Positions 25,204 through 36,290 of a stretch of DNA of 64,000 bases are shown here, piece by piece. The stretch comes from Linyphia triangularis (taxonomy: Eukaryota > Arthropoda > Arachnida > Araneae > Linyphiidae). The notes beneath the pieces were generated by a model. It made no database searches. It was not told the origin of the DNA and saw only the letters and a program-made list of their open reading frames with translations. The stretch spans positions 92,350,305 through 92,414,304 of the forward strand of contig OZ021725.1 of the NCBI GenBank assembly GCA_963978545.1, in the 5' to 3' direction. How positions within the stretch are numbered: the stretch's first letter is position 1; the number at the start of each line of letters is the position of its first letter. Made by a program: the position numbers and the translations under genes.

Positions 25204-25640
25204 TCATTTTAATATTCTATATTCAATCTGTAATTGATAAATAAGTTTTGACCTTATATTTTGAAAAAATAGCTTTCCTTCAGTAACTGAAGATAACGTC
25301 CTATTTCATGCTGCATTGAGAAAGGTGTTTTAAAAACTCTGTATTTATGCGTGCAGTAGTTTATAAATTCAGAAATTTATACAAATTAGTAAAAAAATAT
25401 TTCAAAAGGACACTAAAGATATCGTACAACGACACAAGGTTTGAATCATTGGAATTAATTTGAATACTTAATCAGAGACGTTCGTTTGTATAAGAAAAGT
25501 TCCCATTACTTTTTTTCTTTTGATGTACACCTTTTCCCAACTATTTTGAGAAACACTTCAAATGAATATATCCAATGGTATGCCAACTTCAACGCTAACC
25601 TTTGAAAACAATAGGTTGAGCATTTATATTTACCTGTGAT

Positions 25641-25772
25641 GGGGTTTGTTTGAACTCTCAACGCCTATTTTTATTCACATTAATGGCTAATCATGCTATG
25701 ACCTACAGCTTAACGTGGGTACTTTAGGCAAGTAAGGCCAGAGCACTAACCCCACAGCCATCAGGTGGATAC
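25641..25772 (-). mobile_element. SINE-B copy 1 (internally deleted)
   Basis: In reverse complement it reads from an A-box-like GGCTGTGGGGTTAGTGC region to AAGCTGTAGGTCATAGC, then GGCGTTGAGAGTTCAAACAA. The segment that should carry the B box is missing, compared with the copies at 30,585-30,768 and 56,225-56,381. Confidence 0.75.
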
Positions 25773-25800
25773 GGACATTTGTAAGAACTTATTAGAATTA

Positions 25801-26125
25801 CAGGATTCTCACTCAAATCATAGAATGAAAATCAATGATATTCAAGGACCTAAGTAAGGACCTTAATAGTAATAAAGGACCTTAGAAAATTTGGTTTCGG
25901 GCATCATGTTTATATAAATTTTTAATATAGTATATTCTGCCAAAAAGCTTACAAGTTAGCATGGCTAATAACAAATATGTGAGAGAATTCTGATACGGAG
26001 CGGATAAGTGGCGGGCACACAACTACCGCAAAAAATAATGGCCTTTTAAGGACCTCTAAGCATTTTCAAGGCCTTTAAAACGAGTTTAAAAATGTTGAAC
26101 ACTTTTAATGACCGTGAGAACCCTG
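25801..26125. mobile_element. Family F hAT-like MITE, copy 2
   Basis: It starts CAGGATTCTCACTCAAATCA and ends GACCGTGAGAACCCTG. It aligns with 8,061-8,437 across the interior (TATATTCTGCCAAAAAGCTT, GATACGGAGCGGATAAG). Possible short duplication GAATTA on both sides. Confidence 0.65.
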
Positions 26126-26228
26126 AATTATATTCAGTAAATTGAATTCATTAGAGAAGGTTTCACGATTGAATATGTCATGAAATGGAGGTAAGAAATA
26201 GAAGTGAACGCAGTTAAATGCTAGGGAG

Positions 26229-26420
26229 CAGCGTTTCCCAAAGTGAGTCAATAATCAAAGTTATTGGTGGGTCACAAAAAAATTCTGAATAACACTCAAG
26301 GAACTGAACAATTTACTATCAGCGGAACTGTTAACTTACAAGGCTTGACGAGTTAAAATAAGTATTTAAAATTATTCACTGGATTCCTTATCTTTCGTGG
26401 GTCTTAAAGCATTAAAAACA
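26229..26420. mobile_element. Probable hAT end fragment
   Basis: It begins with CAGCGTTTCCCAAAGTG, then GGTGGGTCACAAAAAAAT, a layout typical of hAT-derived non-autonomous elements. The opposite terminus is not found, so it is truncated or too diverged. Confidence 0.4.
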
Positions 26421-27195
26421 CTTAAAAACAAACGAAAAGTGGTCGACGTGTCCTCCTTGGCAGGAGGAAACAGGAAAAAAATTATTATGTTAAAAACATC
26501 AGATAGTTGCAATAATGGACAGTGCCCATTGTAGGGCACCTAAGTCCATATGAGGAGCCCTTTTGTACCTAATGTGGGCACCCATTAAATTACTTCATTT
26601 TAATGAAAATGGACTGAGTCGTGGACAAAATTTCCAAATTCGCGAGGAGGCTATTTGGAAAATAAAGAACTTATTTGAATTCTCTCAACAGGAATTAATG
26701 ATTAAGGCAGGATCTCTTTAAACAAAAAAGACACGCTTAAGGAATCAACTTTAGAAGAACTATTTTTGCCACATACAATACCGTTTCGTTGCTTCGATAC
26801 GTCGCATTGAATTGCAAAAACGGAGTATTTTAGTAGTCCTTCACCTCAATAATAAAATTGGCTTTTATTTGATCTTGATCACTTGGAAGACTCAAAATTA
26901 AATACATAATGGAGGTGACGAGAAGAAATTATTTGGATTCTCTATAAAGATAATCTTCAACTTTAACCTATAGTTGAGAAAACACTTCAGGACAGTCCAA
27001 ACAGCAATAATATTTTTGTGTGGAGCTTCAAAAGGCATTGAGGAGAAGACAAAGACCAGCCCCGTTGTAGCCATAATAAAAGGTTCATAGTTAGTTTTAA
27101 TACAAGATAATATTCGATCCGAAAGGAAATTAATCGGAAATTATCCGATATTGTTATTTCTATACTTGCTTCGAAGATAAAATAAACTGATGTCG
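26421..27195. other. Unassigned DNA
   Basis: A local repeat-like block (CAGTGCCCATTGTAGGGCAC at about 26,520) may be another transposon end. No gene is seen. Confidence 0.35.
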
Positions 27196-27197
27196 TT

Positions 27198-27363
27198 TTG
27201 GTTGTATGATAGATTTTGTGCGCTCAACGACCTATATTTATGCACAATAATAGCTAATCAGGCCGGAACATACAGCTTAGAGTGGATTCCGAACCACAAC
27301 AAACATCCATAGCCTAACGAAGGGTTCGAACCCGGCACCTATGGCTTACGAGGCCGATGTCTA
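27198..27363 (-). mobile_element. SINE-B copy 2 (5' truncated)
   Basis: In reverse complement it carries B box GGTTCGAACCC, then TAGGCTATGGATGTTTGTTG, GGTTCGGAATCCAC, AAGCTGTATGTTCCGGCC and TCGTTGAGCGCACAAAATC. The A-box half is eroded. Confidence 0.75.
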
Positions 27364-27946
27364 GTAAAATACTTTTAGATAATACTGTGCAATGTTTCCT
27401 TATATTTCCTTTATGCTTCAATTCGCTGTTAAATTAACCTAGATGTGGGCTCGTGCTTGGATTATTATATTGGAATAAATAAATTTTCGGATTCATTTTT
27501 TGATGGAAGATGCAAGGGTATTTTTGACACGAATGTTACAGCCTATACATTAGGTGCTTGAAAGAAATGACAATTTAATTGCAAGCAGGTTCAGTTTCAA
27601 TACTTTTAAAACAAAATTCTGATTGGTTATTTTTTTTTTTTTTTGTTCGAGCAAAAGAAGAAAAAAAATCCTTAACGTGACAGTGCACCCATATTAATTT
27701 AAATACTATTGTACTTGTGTCGAATACACACATCCGAATCAGTTGCACAAAAAGATATCTAATAAATATGCTTAAAATAGAGAAGCATTCTAAGATCGTT
27801 CTTAGACCAAGTGAACTTTTCCAGCTAACCACAATTGATAAGTAAATATTTTTTCACTGTCAATGCCGGCAATCATTTCCAAAAGACTCGCAAGTTTCTA
27901 AAACAATTCATGTCTTGGAAAAGATGTTCCCGTTTTTAAAAAACCT

Positions 27947-27959
27947 CCCCCCCCCCCCC
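27947..27959. repeat. Poly(C) run
   Basis: Thirteen consecutive C residues. Confidence 0.85.
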
Positions 27960-27965
27960 TTCTCC

Positions 27966-28228
27966 TTCAAAAACTAGGGGTGTGGAACATCGCACAACTT
28001 TCAATTATACTATAATACTGACGTGGATTTGTGTCATTTACCGTTTGTATATTTTCATCCTCCATTTAGAATAAATGGCCAGTTTGGCGATATTTTTGCG
28101 ATAAATTTTCTATGGCAAAATGGGTTTATGGGTCTAAAAGAAAAAACGTTAGAATGGTGATTTTGGCGATATACTTTCGATAATCCTTATATTATCCTTT
28201 CTTGTAAGTGAAACTGGGAAGAGATGAA
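27966..28228 (+). repeat. Family N repeat, copy 1
   Basis: AAAACTAGGGGTGTGGAACATCGCACAAC, TTTCAATTATACTATAATACTGACG and TTTGGCGATATTTTT blocks appear in the opposite orientation at 45,775-46,016. No terminal repeats or coding potential are visible. Confidence 0.65.
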
Positions 28229-28359
28229 AAGACGATCGTTGATGAGGTATGCTCAAGGAAAGAGAACTCTGTTGAAGGCATTCGTTTTTCAACTTTTAAC
28301 GCCATTTAAACATTTTTACGGGAATTTCGGTGTTGGGGATGTTTAGAACAACTTAAGAG

Positions 28360-28620
28360 GCATTACCACAGCAATTTTTATCAAAATCGTTAGAGCCGTT
28401 TTTTAAGCAATCATTAAAAAACAAGATTTTGTCAATGGCAACTACCTTATGCGCATGCGTGATTTTGACGAAAACCTTAATGGTAAGTCTCATGGCCGCC
28501 ACTAACCCTCAAACCAAATTTCAACATCGTAGGTCAATTTGTTCGGGAGTTATGCTGACCACATACGCACATACACACACACAGAGACAGACATTTTTTC
28601 TAGCTCACTTTTTTGAAATC
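28360..28620 (+). repeat. Putative non-LTR element 3' tail fragment
   Basis: The run CAAACCAAATTTCAACATCG, then GTCAATTTGTTCGGGAGTTA and ACATACACACACACAGAGAC is the kind of untranslated tail found on many animal LINEs and their SINEs. No reverse transcriptase is attached. The 97-residue open frame over it is a by-product. Confidence 0.4.
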
Positions 28621-28980
28621 AGGATGTTCCAAAACGTGGAGAAATGGGAGGGGGGGAAATCGAGATTTTTTTTTACCGAATGCTATAATTTCATTACCCT
28701 ATGTATACATACATATGGGTAATTGAAAGTAAAAACTATTGTGACTGGTAAAACATAGTACCGCGGATAGTTTATTTTATAAAATAAATTAATACTTAAA
28801 ATAGTTAGAAGTTCTATCATGCATTGTAATGCCCCTTTTGAAAGTCAATGGTTGATCCTGACTATTAAAGGAAAAATGGCACCAAGACGGACACTTTGTT
28901 TTTATTTTTTGTTTAGCATAAAGTGGCAACGCTAAAGCGTTTTTAAATCCTTTATTTTAACTTCGATTTTTTATGTGATG

Positions 28981-29440
28981 CAGTGATTAAGCTGTGGGTG
29001 CTTTTTTACCAAAATGCTTAAAAACTTTCTTAAATGCTAAGGAGCAGTAAAGGCCATGTGTTGCCCTTGCGCCGTTAAACTTACCACAAACCAACTTAAA
29101 TGCTAAAATTAGAAAGTGTAGTCAAGCTCTTTCGCTAAAAACTTTTGACACAAAATCACCATTTTGGTTACCTCAGTTGAGTCATTGACATACAAGAGAA
29201 CAAATCAGCAGAGGGTTGAAAGTATTTTTCCAATTGATATTTAGTTTTATATATAATGGTATAAAATACCATTATATATAAAAGTTGCTAAGGATATAAT
29301 GAGAAAAAAGTACTTCGACAAACTCAACGTTGAGAGTGATAGAAATCATCGTTTTAGCATTTTGCTAAAATGAAAATTGTAATTTTAACTTTTTTTTGCT
29401 TTAGAAATTTTGTACCCCAGCTTAACACTGGTGTGGGGGC
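28981..29440. mobile_element. Family M palindromic element, copy 1
   Basis: It shares GATTAAGCTGTGGGTGCT and TTTTAGCATTTTGCTAAAAT, then GAAAATTGTRA and AATTTTGTAC-CAGCTT with 51,748-51,935. Its centre is a hairpin of about 19 bp around a short AAA loop (about 29,245-29,283, with TATATAATGGTAT and ATACCATTATATA arms). Confidence 0.6.
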
Positions 29441-29696
29441 AACATCATAACCAAACCTCGGATTTAAAATTGTTAAACAATTTTTCGCAATGAATTGTTG
29501 ACATGTCATATTCAATAATATTTTTTTCTTATTGAAATAGTAACAGTACTTCAAAAACTTACGACTGTTTGCACTTCAAAAAGTACTAAGAAAGGCACCA
29601 AGTCAAAATATTGATGTAGGGAAAACAACAGCGTGGTATTAAAAATACTACGTCTGACTACGCTGGGGGTGCCTGCTGGCCGCCTCTGTGGTGGCC
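29440..29696. mobile_element. Diverged relative of the 33,774-34,268 MITE
   Basis: It shares GGCAAC, CCTCG-A-TTAAAATT, TATTYAATAATATTTTT, TTATTGAAATA, AGTACTTC-AA, AAAAAGTACT-AGAAAGG and GGGAAAACAACAGCGT with the element at 33,774-34,268. Its own TTAA ends are not convincingly preserved. Confidence 0.55.
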
Positions 29697-30584
29697 AAAT
29701 TAACCCAACTGCCGTCATTCAATCGAACTGAACCTTGTTAGATGGATTCAATGTCGATGACAGCGCATTCTTATCGAGCTTTGGGGTTTGTCTTGTCACA
29801 GTCATTAAAAGATCATTTTTACACACACTTCTACAATCGTTTCGGTATACTAATAAACCAACTTTCGCCATCCAATGGAGCTGAAAGTTGACAGATAGAT
29901 TCTTTGTTCGTAAGAATGCATTATATCAAGTTTGGGGTCTATCCCTGTCACAAAAAGGTCACTTTTATAAACGCTTGAATTGGTGCTTTATATTACTAAT
30001 AAACCTACTTCACCGTCATTCAATCAAACTGAATCTTAGCAAATGGACTCGTTGTGGATGACAATGTATTCAATCAAGTTGTGGAAGCAAAAAAAAAGTT
30101 AGTAAATACTTCGGAATGGATCTTTTGTTCTTGGAGATCAAACAATATGAAAATTTAAGATCAAAAAGTTGCAAGTGCACATAAAAATTGGCAATACATA
30201 TGAAGGATTTATAATTAAAACCTTGTTTTCATGAGTAATATTTTTTTTCCCCTTATTAAAGGCTACATCGAAGCAACGATTGAATTATCTATAACTTTCC
30301 TATAGTTTAACATACTTCAGTTTCTATTGTAAAGATATGGTTCATTTATCTTCAACTGTAACGCATTTTCTAGAGATTTCATGGCATACCACACAACAGT
30401 CAATAAACAAAAAAAAAATTCGTAAAAAATATATATAAATTTTAGAATTAGAAAGAATATTCACTTTCGAAATTATTTAGAAGTGCTTATGAGAATGACA
30501 ATTTTCGTGCCAGCCATCGTTTTATAATTTTATGTTTAGAAAACACGAACATGATCAGTGCACTTTAGTTTTAATGATCAAGGG

Positions 30585-30768
30585 TCGGTCGGTTGGTTTC
30601 TACGCTTAACGACCTATTTTTATGCACTATAACGGCTAATCAGGTCAGGATCAACAGCTTAACTTTGATTCCGAACCTCAACGAACATCCGTGCCTAACC
30701 CAGGATTCGAACCCAGCACCTTTGGCATGCGACGCAAGAGCGCTAGCCCTACATTCTTCAAGTGGGCG
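30585..30768 (-). mobile_element. SINE-B copy 3 with TSD
   Basis: In reverse complement: GTAGGGCTAGCGCTCTTGCG, then B box GGTTCGAATCC, CTGGGTTAGGCACGGATG, GTTCGGAATCAAAG, then TCGTTAAGCGTAGAAACC and AACCGACCGACC. The flanks AATGATCAAGGG (30,573-30,584) and AATGATACAAGGG (30,769-30,781) form a target duplication with one indel. Confidence 0.85.
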
Positions 30769-31409
30769 AATGATACAAGGGTTTTGTTAATCTATAACGC
30801 AAGAGGAAGGTATATGTTTTATGCATATTGACAAGAATAATATTGAGCGAAAGTATGGCTGTAAGAGCAGAAGAGGAACTTTAAACTAATAAACTATTTT
30901 TAATAGATATTCATGGAAAAGATTCCCATAAAAACCTTTAACTATTACAGTCAAATACCGTTAACACGAAATAAAAGCAGTTTCCCGTAAGTGTACGATA
31001 AGGGCTAATGGGGCTAATTAGGCAAAAATGCCTAAGGGTGTGACCATTACTAAGTTTATACACAAAACTCGGTCGCTTTTTTCAATTCGAAACTCGTCAT
31101 TAATGACTTGGAAACTACTCATTATCATTTGGAAACGATAATTTGTTTTAATTGAAAGTGTTGACGAATTATTTTTTTAAAGAAAAAAAAAAATTACAAC
31201 CAAGTATGGGAATTGTCAAACAGCACTCATAGGACAGATTTTTAAAAATTAAGGAACGATACAAACGGCTTATACCGTAAAGTAATATACCCGCAAGAAA
31301 AAGAATGTGGATTAGTAAAAATGAAGACATAAAAAATGGCGCGTTGGATTATAGTTTACAAGACTCAACATTCTGACAGGAGCTGACTGCAAAAGTTTAT
31401 GTGGAAAAG

Positions 31410-31803
31410 GAAGCCGCAGTTGACGCAGACAACGTGGATTCGTGTCTCAACGAAATATGGACTGCTCTGGCAAAAGCATACGTACCCCGGATAATTTTTC
31501 ATACAGACTAAAATTTTCTTGCAAGCACATCCTAAAAGGATGAAAAGCGTTCGGGATGGGAGGGGTGTAGCAGAGAAAGAACAACTGCAACGTTTGCATA
31601 CAACATGGATGGAAAAATAAGAATTCCATTGCTTGTTTATTGGCAAGTCCGCCATACCTCGCTGTTTTAAACGAGTGAAGACTTCCCCCCCTGTGGAGGA
31701 ATGATGGAATTGTCAGCAAGTGGCTTGTAAACCTTTATGATTTAAAATTCCACTTGGAGAAGAAAAAATTGCCTTTTAGACATTTGCACTGCTCACGGAT
31801 TTG
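31410..31803 (+). pseudogene. pogo/Tigger transposase pseudogene (DDE core fragment)
   Basis: The intact enzyme cuts and rejoins transposon ends in the nucleus. Three collinear pieces on the plus strand resemble its DDE catalytic core. At 31,410-31,508 a frame contains NEIWTALAKAYVPRIIFHTD; its last Asp corresponds to the first catalytic residue of the IFNADE-type motif, followed directly by a stop. At 31,573-31,690 another frame has a stop after WMEK and then LFIGKSAIPRCFKRVKT, matching the conserved IGKS-PRCFK signature. At about 31,719-31,803 comes KWLVNLYDLKFHLEKKKLPF, matching the W-K segment before the second catalytic Asp; the expected DNC-like motif reads HLHC instead. Frameshifts, stops and loss of the Asp make it non-functional. 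The N-terminal DNA-binding domain is not recognisable. The identification is firm for the family, not for the subfamily. Confidence 0.8.
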
Positions 31804-31946
31804 CATAAGAGATCAAAACCATAAAATGTGTTTCTACCATAGAAAACAATTCTGGAAGATGCACTATGGAAAAGAAAGAGTCCGAAACATATTTGAATGC
31901 TTCAATAGCACAACAGAATTTTCTGTGAATTTGTCGGAAACAATAT

Positions 31947-32083
31947 ACTACCCAAGAAGTGTAGGAAATATGCTACCTAAAGTAAAGGAATATGCTATAC
32001 CTGAGAAATACAGGAATGTGCTATAACTGAGAAATACAGGAATATGCTACCCAAGAAGTACAGAAATATGCTATTTAAGTACT
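31947..32083. repeat. About 30-bp minisatellite inside the pogo element
   Basis: Four to five imperfect units of ATATGCTACCCAAGAAGTAC with AGGAA spacers. This is a local expansion following the transposase relic. Confidence 0.75.
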
Positions 32084-32889
32084 GGAACAATGCATAGTCG
32101 ACAACAATTAGAAATAGTTTAAAGCATGGTGGAATTAAGGTTTTAATCAAAACACTAGAAGAACCTCAATCAAAGAATGGTTCATGTGCTGATGAAGCTG
32201 AAAGTTGAACTCTTTTAAAAGCTTTGTTTGAGAAATACATATCCATAGATGGAAGCATCTTAACTTTTGAAATCGTCACAGAAGATAATACAGCCAAAAT
32301 ATCAGAGTAAAAAAGTTTCCTAATGCAGCAAAATAATGCCTCTTGTTCTTTCAATACTTAAAAAGAGCTAAACACATTTAAAAAAAATTAAAAAGCAAAT
32401 ATCGATAACATACTTCATTAAAAAATAAGTTACTGGTAAATACATTTACTTTTTATTATGTAAATATATCTTGTTAATATGTATAAACTAATATCTTGTT
32501 AAATTATTGTACTAAATCTAGGTTTTGCAACATTATAAACGATCTTAAAACAGCAACAGTGAACAGAATTTTAAGACTGTTATTACAAAAAAATTCGCTT
32601 AACGCGACAAATTTCGTTGACCCCATCGACTTCGCGTTAACGGTGCTTGACTGTATTTTTCACCTTAAGATCCCCATAAAACATTAATAATTTAACAACT
32701 ATAATTATTTATGCTGAATTGAACTAAAATATGTTTTGCAATAAAATACAAAACAAATAAAAAAAAATTTAGTTTCGAAATTTATAAATTTTATGCACTA
32801 TGCGTTTGGATAAGAGTATTCCTTAGACAAGTATCAAAATGTTCTATACAATTTTGATATTCATACTGTATGAAGCAAAGGAAGTTTAG

Positions 32890-33051
32890 TTTGGGTGGTT
32901 TGGACTCTCGCCGATCTATAATTGTGCACAATAGCGACTAATCAGGCCGTAACCTACAGCTTAACGTGGATTCCGAACATGCATGTCAACTAAGGATCCG
33001 AAAACGGCTTTTTAAGACAGAGGCGTTGACCACACAGCCATCAGGTGGGCC
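32890..33051 (-). mobile_element. SINE-B copy 4 with TSD
   Basis: In reverse complement it runs from CCTGATGGCTGTGTGGTC to AAGCTGTAGGTTACGGCC and TTAGTCGCTATTGTGCAC. The B box is degraded (GGATCC). Target duplication: AAAGGAAGTTTAG (32,877-32,889) and AAAGAATGTTTAG (33,052-33,064). The paralogous site near 34,765 is empty. Confidence 0.8.
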
Positions 33052-33250
33052 AAAGAATGTTTAGGAAATTTCAAGTTAAGAAAGGCGTACGCAGTCAATA
33101 GAAAATAATCAACCTACAGCTAGAATTAAATTACTATAAACCATATCTTAAAAACTTAAATTAAAGCAAATTTAATTATTATATTAATCAGATGCGTTTG
33201 TTTAAAAAAATTGACTAACATTTAAGGGAGCTTTTATTAACATAAAAAGT

Positions 33251-33773
33251 TCTTTTAAAGTAATAATTATGTTTCATAAACTTCCAAGAGTGCTTTTCCC
33301 TTAGCGAAGCATTTGCTAAGATCAAATATTTGAAATCTTAATTGCACATTGTTTTTTAGGGCTACGTTAAGTTTTGACTGATAAAAGATGCATACTGTGA
33401 TGAAATGATTGTGTTATATGAAACAAAAATTGATACTTCCAAGTGGGAAACCCGACAATGATCAATATGCTTCCACATGTTTTCATCATATCAGCATATT
33501 TTTCTCAAGATTAATGGGGGAAAAAGTAGGAAACCTTGTTCTTAAAAGGAAATGTTTCGAGAGATAATACTAGCCATCTCCTTGCAATATTAAAATGTTC
33601 TCCATTATAAGAAAACACTCGTATGCACTTAGGTGTAAAACCCTCGGCCAATTCGTGACTTGGACATGGTAAAAAACGGTTTGCTGTATTAAACATGAAA
33701 CCCGGTCTTTTAAAACTCAACGCCAATGCTTATTATATTATACTTTCTATAGATAAGACGAGTAATGAAACCT
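33251..33773. other. Unassigned DNA
   Basis: A 71-residue minus-strand frame (33,511-33,726) has no recognisable domain. Confidence 0.4.
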
Positions 33774-34268
33774 TTAACCCGTTGAGCGCCACGCAAATTC
33801 TTAAGGAATTCCCCTTCAGGCCACGCGCGCTGCTTAGAAGCGCTGGTATTGCGGTACAGCAATGCTAACAGATTGAAATTTACTCTATACAGCTGTGTAA
33901 ATATATTAGGGCCATTGTTTCTTATCGTAGTAGAAAATATTTACGTGTGCAATGAAATGCTTATAGACATTCATTCCACACGTTTACGCAGCGTTGCCAG
34001 ACCTCGAACTTAAAATTCTTAGGTAGGCATTTTTTCATAAGGGCATTTTGGACATAGTATATTTAATAATATTTTTATCGATTGAAATATCAATAGTACT
34101 TCGAAGACTAAGAATTCCTTCACGTTAAAAAGTACTTAGAAAGGTACTATGCCAAATTATAGGCGTGGGAAAAACAACAGCGTACTGTCAGCCACTGATG
34201 ACAGACGCGGCCTAAACGGAAAATTCAGTGTCAGCCACCGTTGGCTGACGCGGCATGCAACGTGTTAA
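33774..34268. mobile_element. piggyBac-like MITE, 495 bp, TTAA-flanked
   Basis: The left end is TTAACCCGTTGAGCGCCACG and the reversed right end is TTAACACGTTGCATGCCGCG. TTAA lies at both extremes. GC-rich subterminal copies (CAGCCACTGATGACAGACGC, CAGCCACCGTTGGCTGACGC) sit near the right end. No transposase is encoded. Confidence 0.75.
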
Positions 34269-34429
34269 CTCGTTATTTGCATTGAATATCGTTTCTGAGA
34301 CTTCTCTCCGGTTGAATAAACCAGATAAAAAGGTCCTCCACTTGTTGTTAAGTGTATTTTTCAAACACGATTGTGGGGGGAGGGGGGAGAGAATGCCTTC
34401 AAATACCTATCTTAAATGGCATTGAGGTT

Positions 34430-34900
34430 ATGGAAAACTCGGGTAAAGGGAGGCGTGTTGTATCAAATGTTGATTAAGAATAATATCGAGCGAAAATGAG
34501 GCTGAAGAGCAAGAGAGGAACCTTTTATCCAAGCAACTTTTCCGATAGGAACACATGGGAATGATCAAACTTAAAACTTGTACTGTCATTGATTTTTCCC
34601 AGCTACCATTATTTTGTTATAATTGAACAAAAATATGCTTGCAGTAAATAGAAAATGCGTAACCTTTTTTTTAATTTGGTCGTATGCGTTTGGACAGCGT
34701 GACAAAAAATCTATATATTAAATTTTTCTGTTTCGATATCCATACTGTATAAAACTAAAGTTCTTTAGGAAATTTTAAGTGAAGACTGACGAATAGAGCC
34801 AATAGAAAAGTTAATTGACTTGCAGCTTGTATTAAAGTACGATGAACGAAATCATGCCTACCACTCACTTAAAAATAATTTTAGTAAATGTATGCATAGG
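34430..34900. repeat. Segmental duplication Q, copy 2 (empty sites)
   Basis: It aligns with 30,770-33,250 minus the insertions. At the pogo-equivalent point the sequence runs through from the AGAGGAACCTTTTATCC area to TTATAATTGAACAAAAATATG, and at the SINE equivalent from CTGTATAAAACTAAAG to TTCTTTAGGAAATTTT. Confidence 0.65.
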
Positions 34901-35059
34901 AGGGTTGTTTGCAAAAAAAAAATTTAAAAGCTTTTTTTTTTTTTTTTAAGGGCTAAAACCTGCCATAATCCATTAAAACTGGGATAAATTAGATTTAGAG
35001 TTTGGATTTAATATAATAAGCCCTTACTGAAACATTTGCCTAAACTTTTATGACGTAAT

Positions 35060-35503
35060 CTTATACAGGGTGACCACAAAATTCAGAAAAAAAGTTCCCT
35101 GACTTCCCCGACAGATTTCTAATAAATACCCTGACTTTAGGGCAAACCTTTTTTCAAATTTCCCTAATTTTCTTAGTTTTTCCAGATGTCTAGACACCCT
35201 GATCAAATAGAACATGTATGCTAAAGAGATAATATGCATTTAAAAAAAAATAGTTTTGCAGGTAATGAAAAGTTTAAATTATTCCGTAACATTAAACTGC
35301 TAATGGCTTACCACTACAAATCTCCATGTAAATAGCGCCAAAATATGGATGAACGTGCCTTAAACAATACAAAATTTCCCTGATTTTCATTAAATTTTAA
35401 AAAGTTCCCTGACATTTCCCGGATTTTTTTCCAGAATCAGAATGCTCCCTGACATTTCACTGATTTCCAGGTTTTCCCGGTTCTGTGGCCACTCTGTTAT
35501 ATT
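35060..35503. mobile_element. Family D TIR element, copy 1
   Basis: The left end has CAGGGTGACCACAAAATTCAG. The reversed right end is CAGAGTGGCCACAGAACCGG. Between lie TTCCCTGAC-type subterminal repeats on both sides, and a core with TTAGCATACATGTTCTATTTG (reverse orientation). TTATA occurs on both flanks. It has no coding capacity, and its superfamily is not assigned. Confidence 0.8.
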
Positions 35504-35856
35504 AGTAGAAACTTAAATGTTTTCTTCTTTCGTTATGCGAGAACTAATAAAAAGTTATAAATAAAATAAAAGTTAAAAATAAATAATAAATTTTACTAAT
35601 CGTAATAAAATTTAAAGTTTGAATAATTATAAAACTTTTAAGTTGAATCACAAAATATAAATATATGTATATACATTTTAATATAATCTAAACATCAGCA
35701 GTAACATCGAAGAACTTCAACATCGAAATCATAAGGACTACAAGTTATTAAAAAAAAAATTAAAAATGAGTGACAATTCACTAATTCTGATAAAATTCGA
35801 AGTTTGATTAATTATAAAACTTAAGTTAAATACCTGTTGTCGAAATGTGCTTTATA

Positions 35857-36290
35857 GAGGAAGTCCTATTATGGATCATTCCTTATACTAGCTATGTTAC
35901 AATCTTACAGCCCAGTGCATTTAGAAACTACTTTATATAAAAAAAACCTTGATATTTGGGGAGTAGGTACGAAAAAGATCACTTAATCAAATAATATAAG
36001 TTGTTTTCATTTAATGTCTATCTATGATAAATGAAAATTAAAATAGGAAAATACAAAACCAGGTGGAGCCATTGCATACGCATTGACGTAAGGATTTCAA
36101 ACACAAAATAAAATAGATTAGACGCTATTTTCGAGTTCTTAATTCATGTCATTTCGTTAAGTGATTTTCGTACCAACACACCAAATTTCAAGGTTTTATA
36201 TAAAATAGTTTCTAAATGCACTGGGCTAGAAGATTGCAACATAACGTGTATAAGGAATGATACTTAATAGGACTTCCTCCTAAACGCCAT
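35857..36290. mobile_element. Family H foldback element, long TIR, copy 1
   Basis: The left arm contains GAGGAAGTCCTATTATGGAT, then CATTCCTTATAC, CAGTGCATTTAGAAACTA and ACCTTGATATTTGG. The right arm carries their reverse complements in mirrored order (CCAAATTTCAAGGT, TAGTTTCTAAATGCACTG, GTATAAGGAATG, TAATAGGACTTCCTC). The arms are about 130 bp with scattered mismatches. The central spacer includes ACCAGGTGGAGCCA. Confidence 0.8.

Larger units (their letters stand above)
28935..30260 (-). repeat. Family C repeat, copy 2, interrupted
   Basis: The family C end (AAATCCTTTATTTTAACTTC, then GATTTTTTATGTG) stops at about 28,980. Family C resumes at about 29,697 with AACTGCCGTCATTCAATCGA. The intervening ~700 bp (family M hairpin element plus a sequence related to the MITE at 33,774-34,268) is an insertion. 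From 29,697 to 30,080 the family C core occurs two and a half times in tandem, each with CCRTCATYCAATSGARCTGAA and TTTGGGGTYT. Confidence 0.6.
30958..32653 (+). mobile_element. pogo/Tigger-like element, 1.7 kb, TA target
   Basis: The left end is CAGTCAAATACCGTTAACAC. The right end, in reverse complement, is CAGTCAAGCACCGTTAACGC. TA dinucleotides flank both ends (30,956-30,957 and 32,654-32,655), as expected for Tc1/mariner insertion. These termini are typical of pogo/Tigger elements. The interior carries a broken pogo transposase (31,410-31,803) and a ~30-bp minisatellite (31,947-32,083). Confidence 0.9.
30770..33250. repeat. Segmental duplication Q, copy 1 (with pogo and SINE-B)
   Basis: The parts outside the insertions align with 34,430-34,900. 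Shared pieces: AATAATATYGAGCGAAA, AAGAG-GGAAC, GAATTGAACWAAAATATG, ATGCGTTTGGA, CATACTGTATRAA, TTTAGGAAATTT and AATAGAAAA. Copy 1 holds the pogo element (30,958-32,653) and SINE-B copy 4 (32,890-33,051); copy 2 has neither. Confidence 0.65.
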
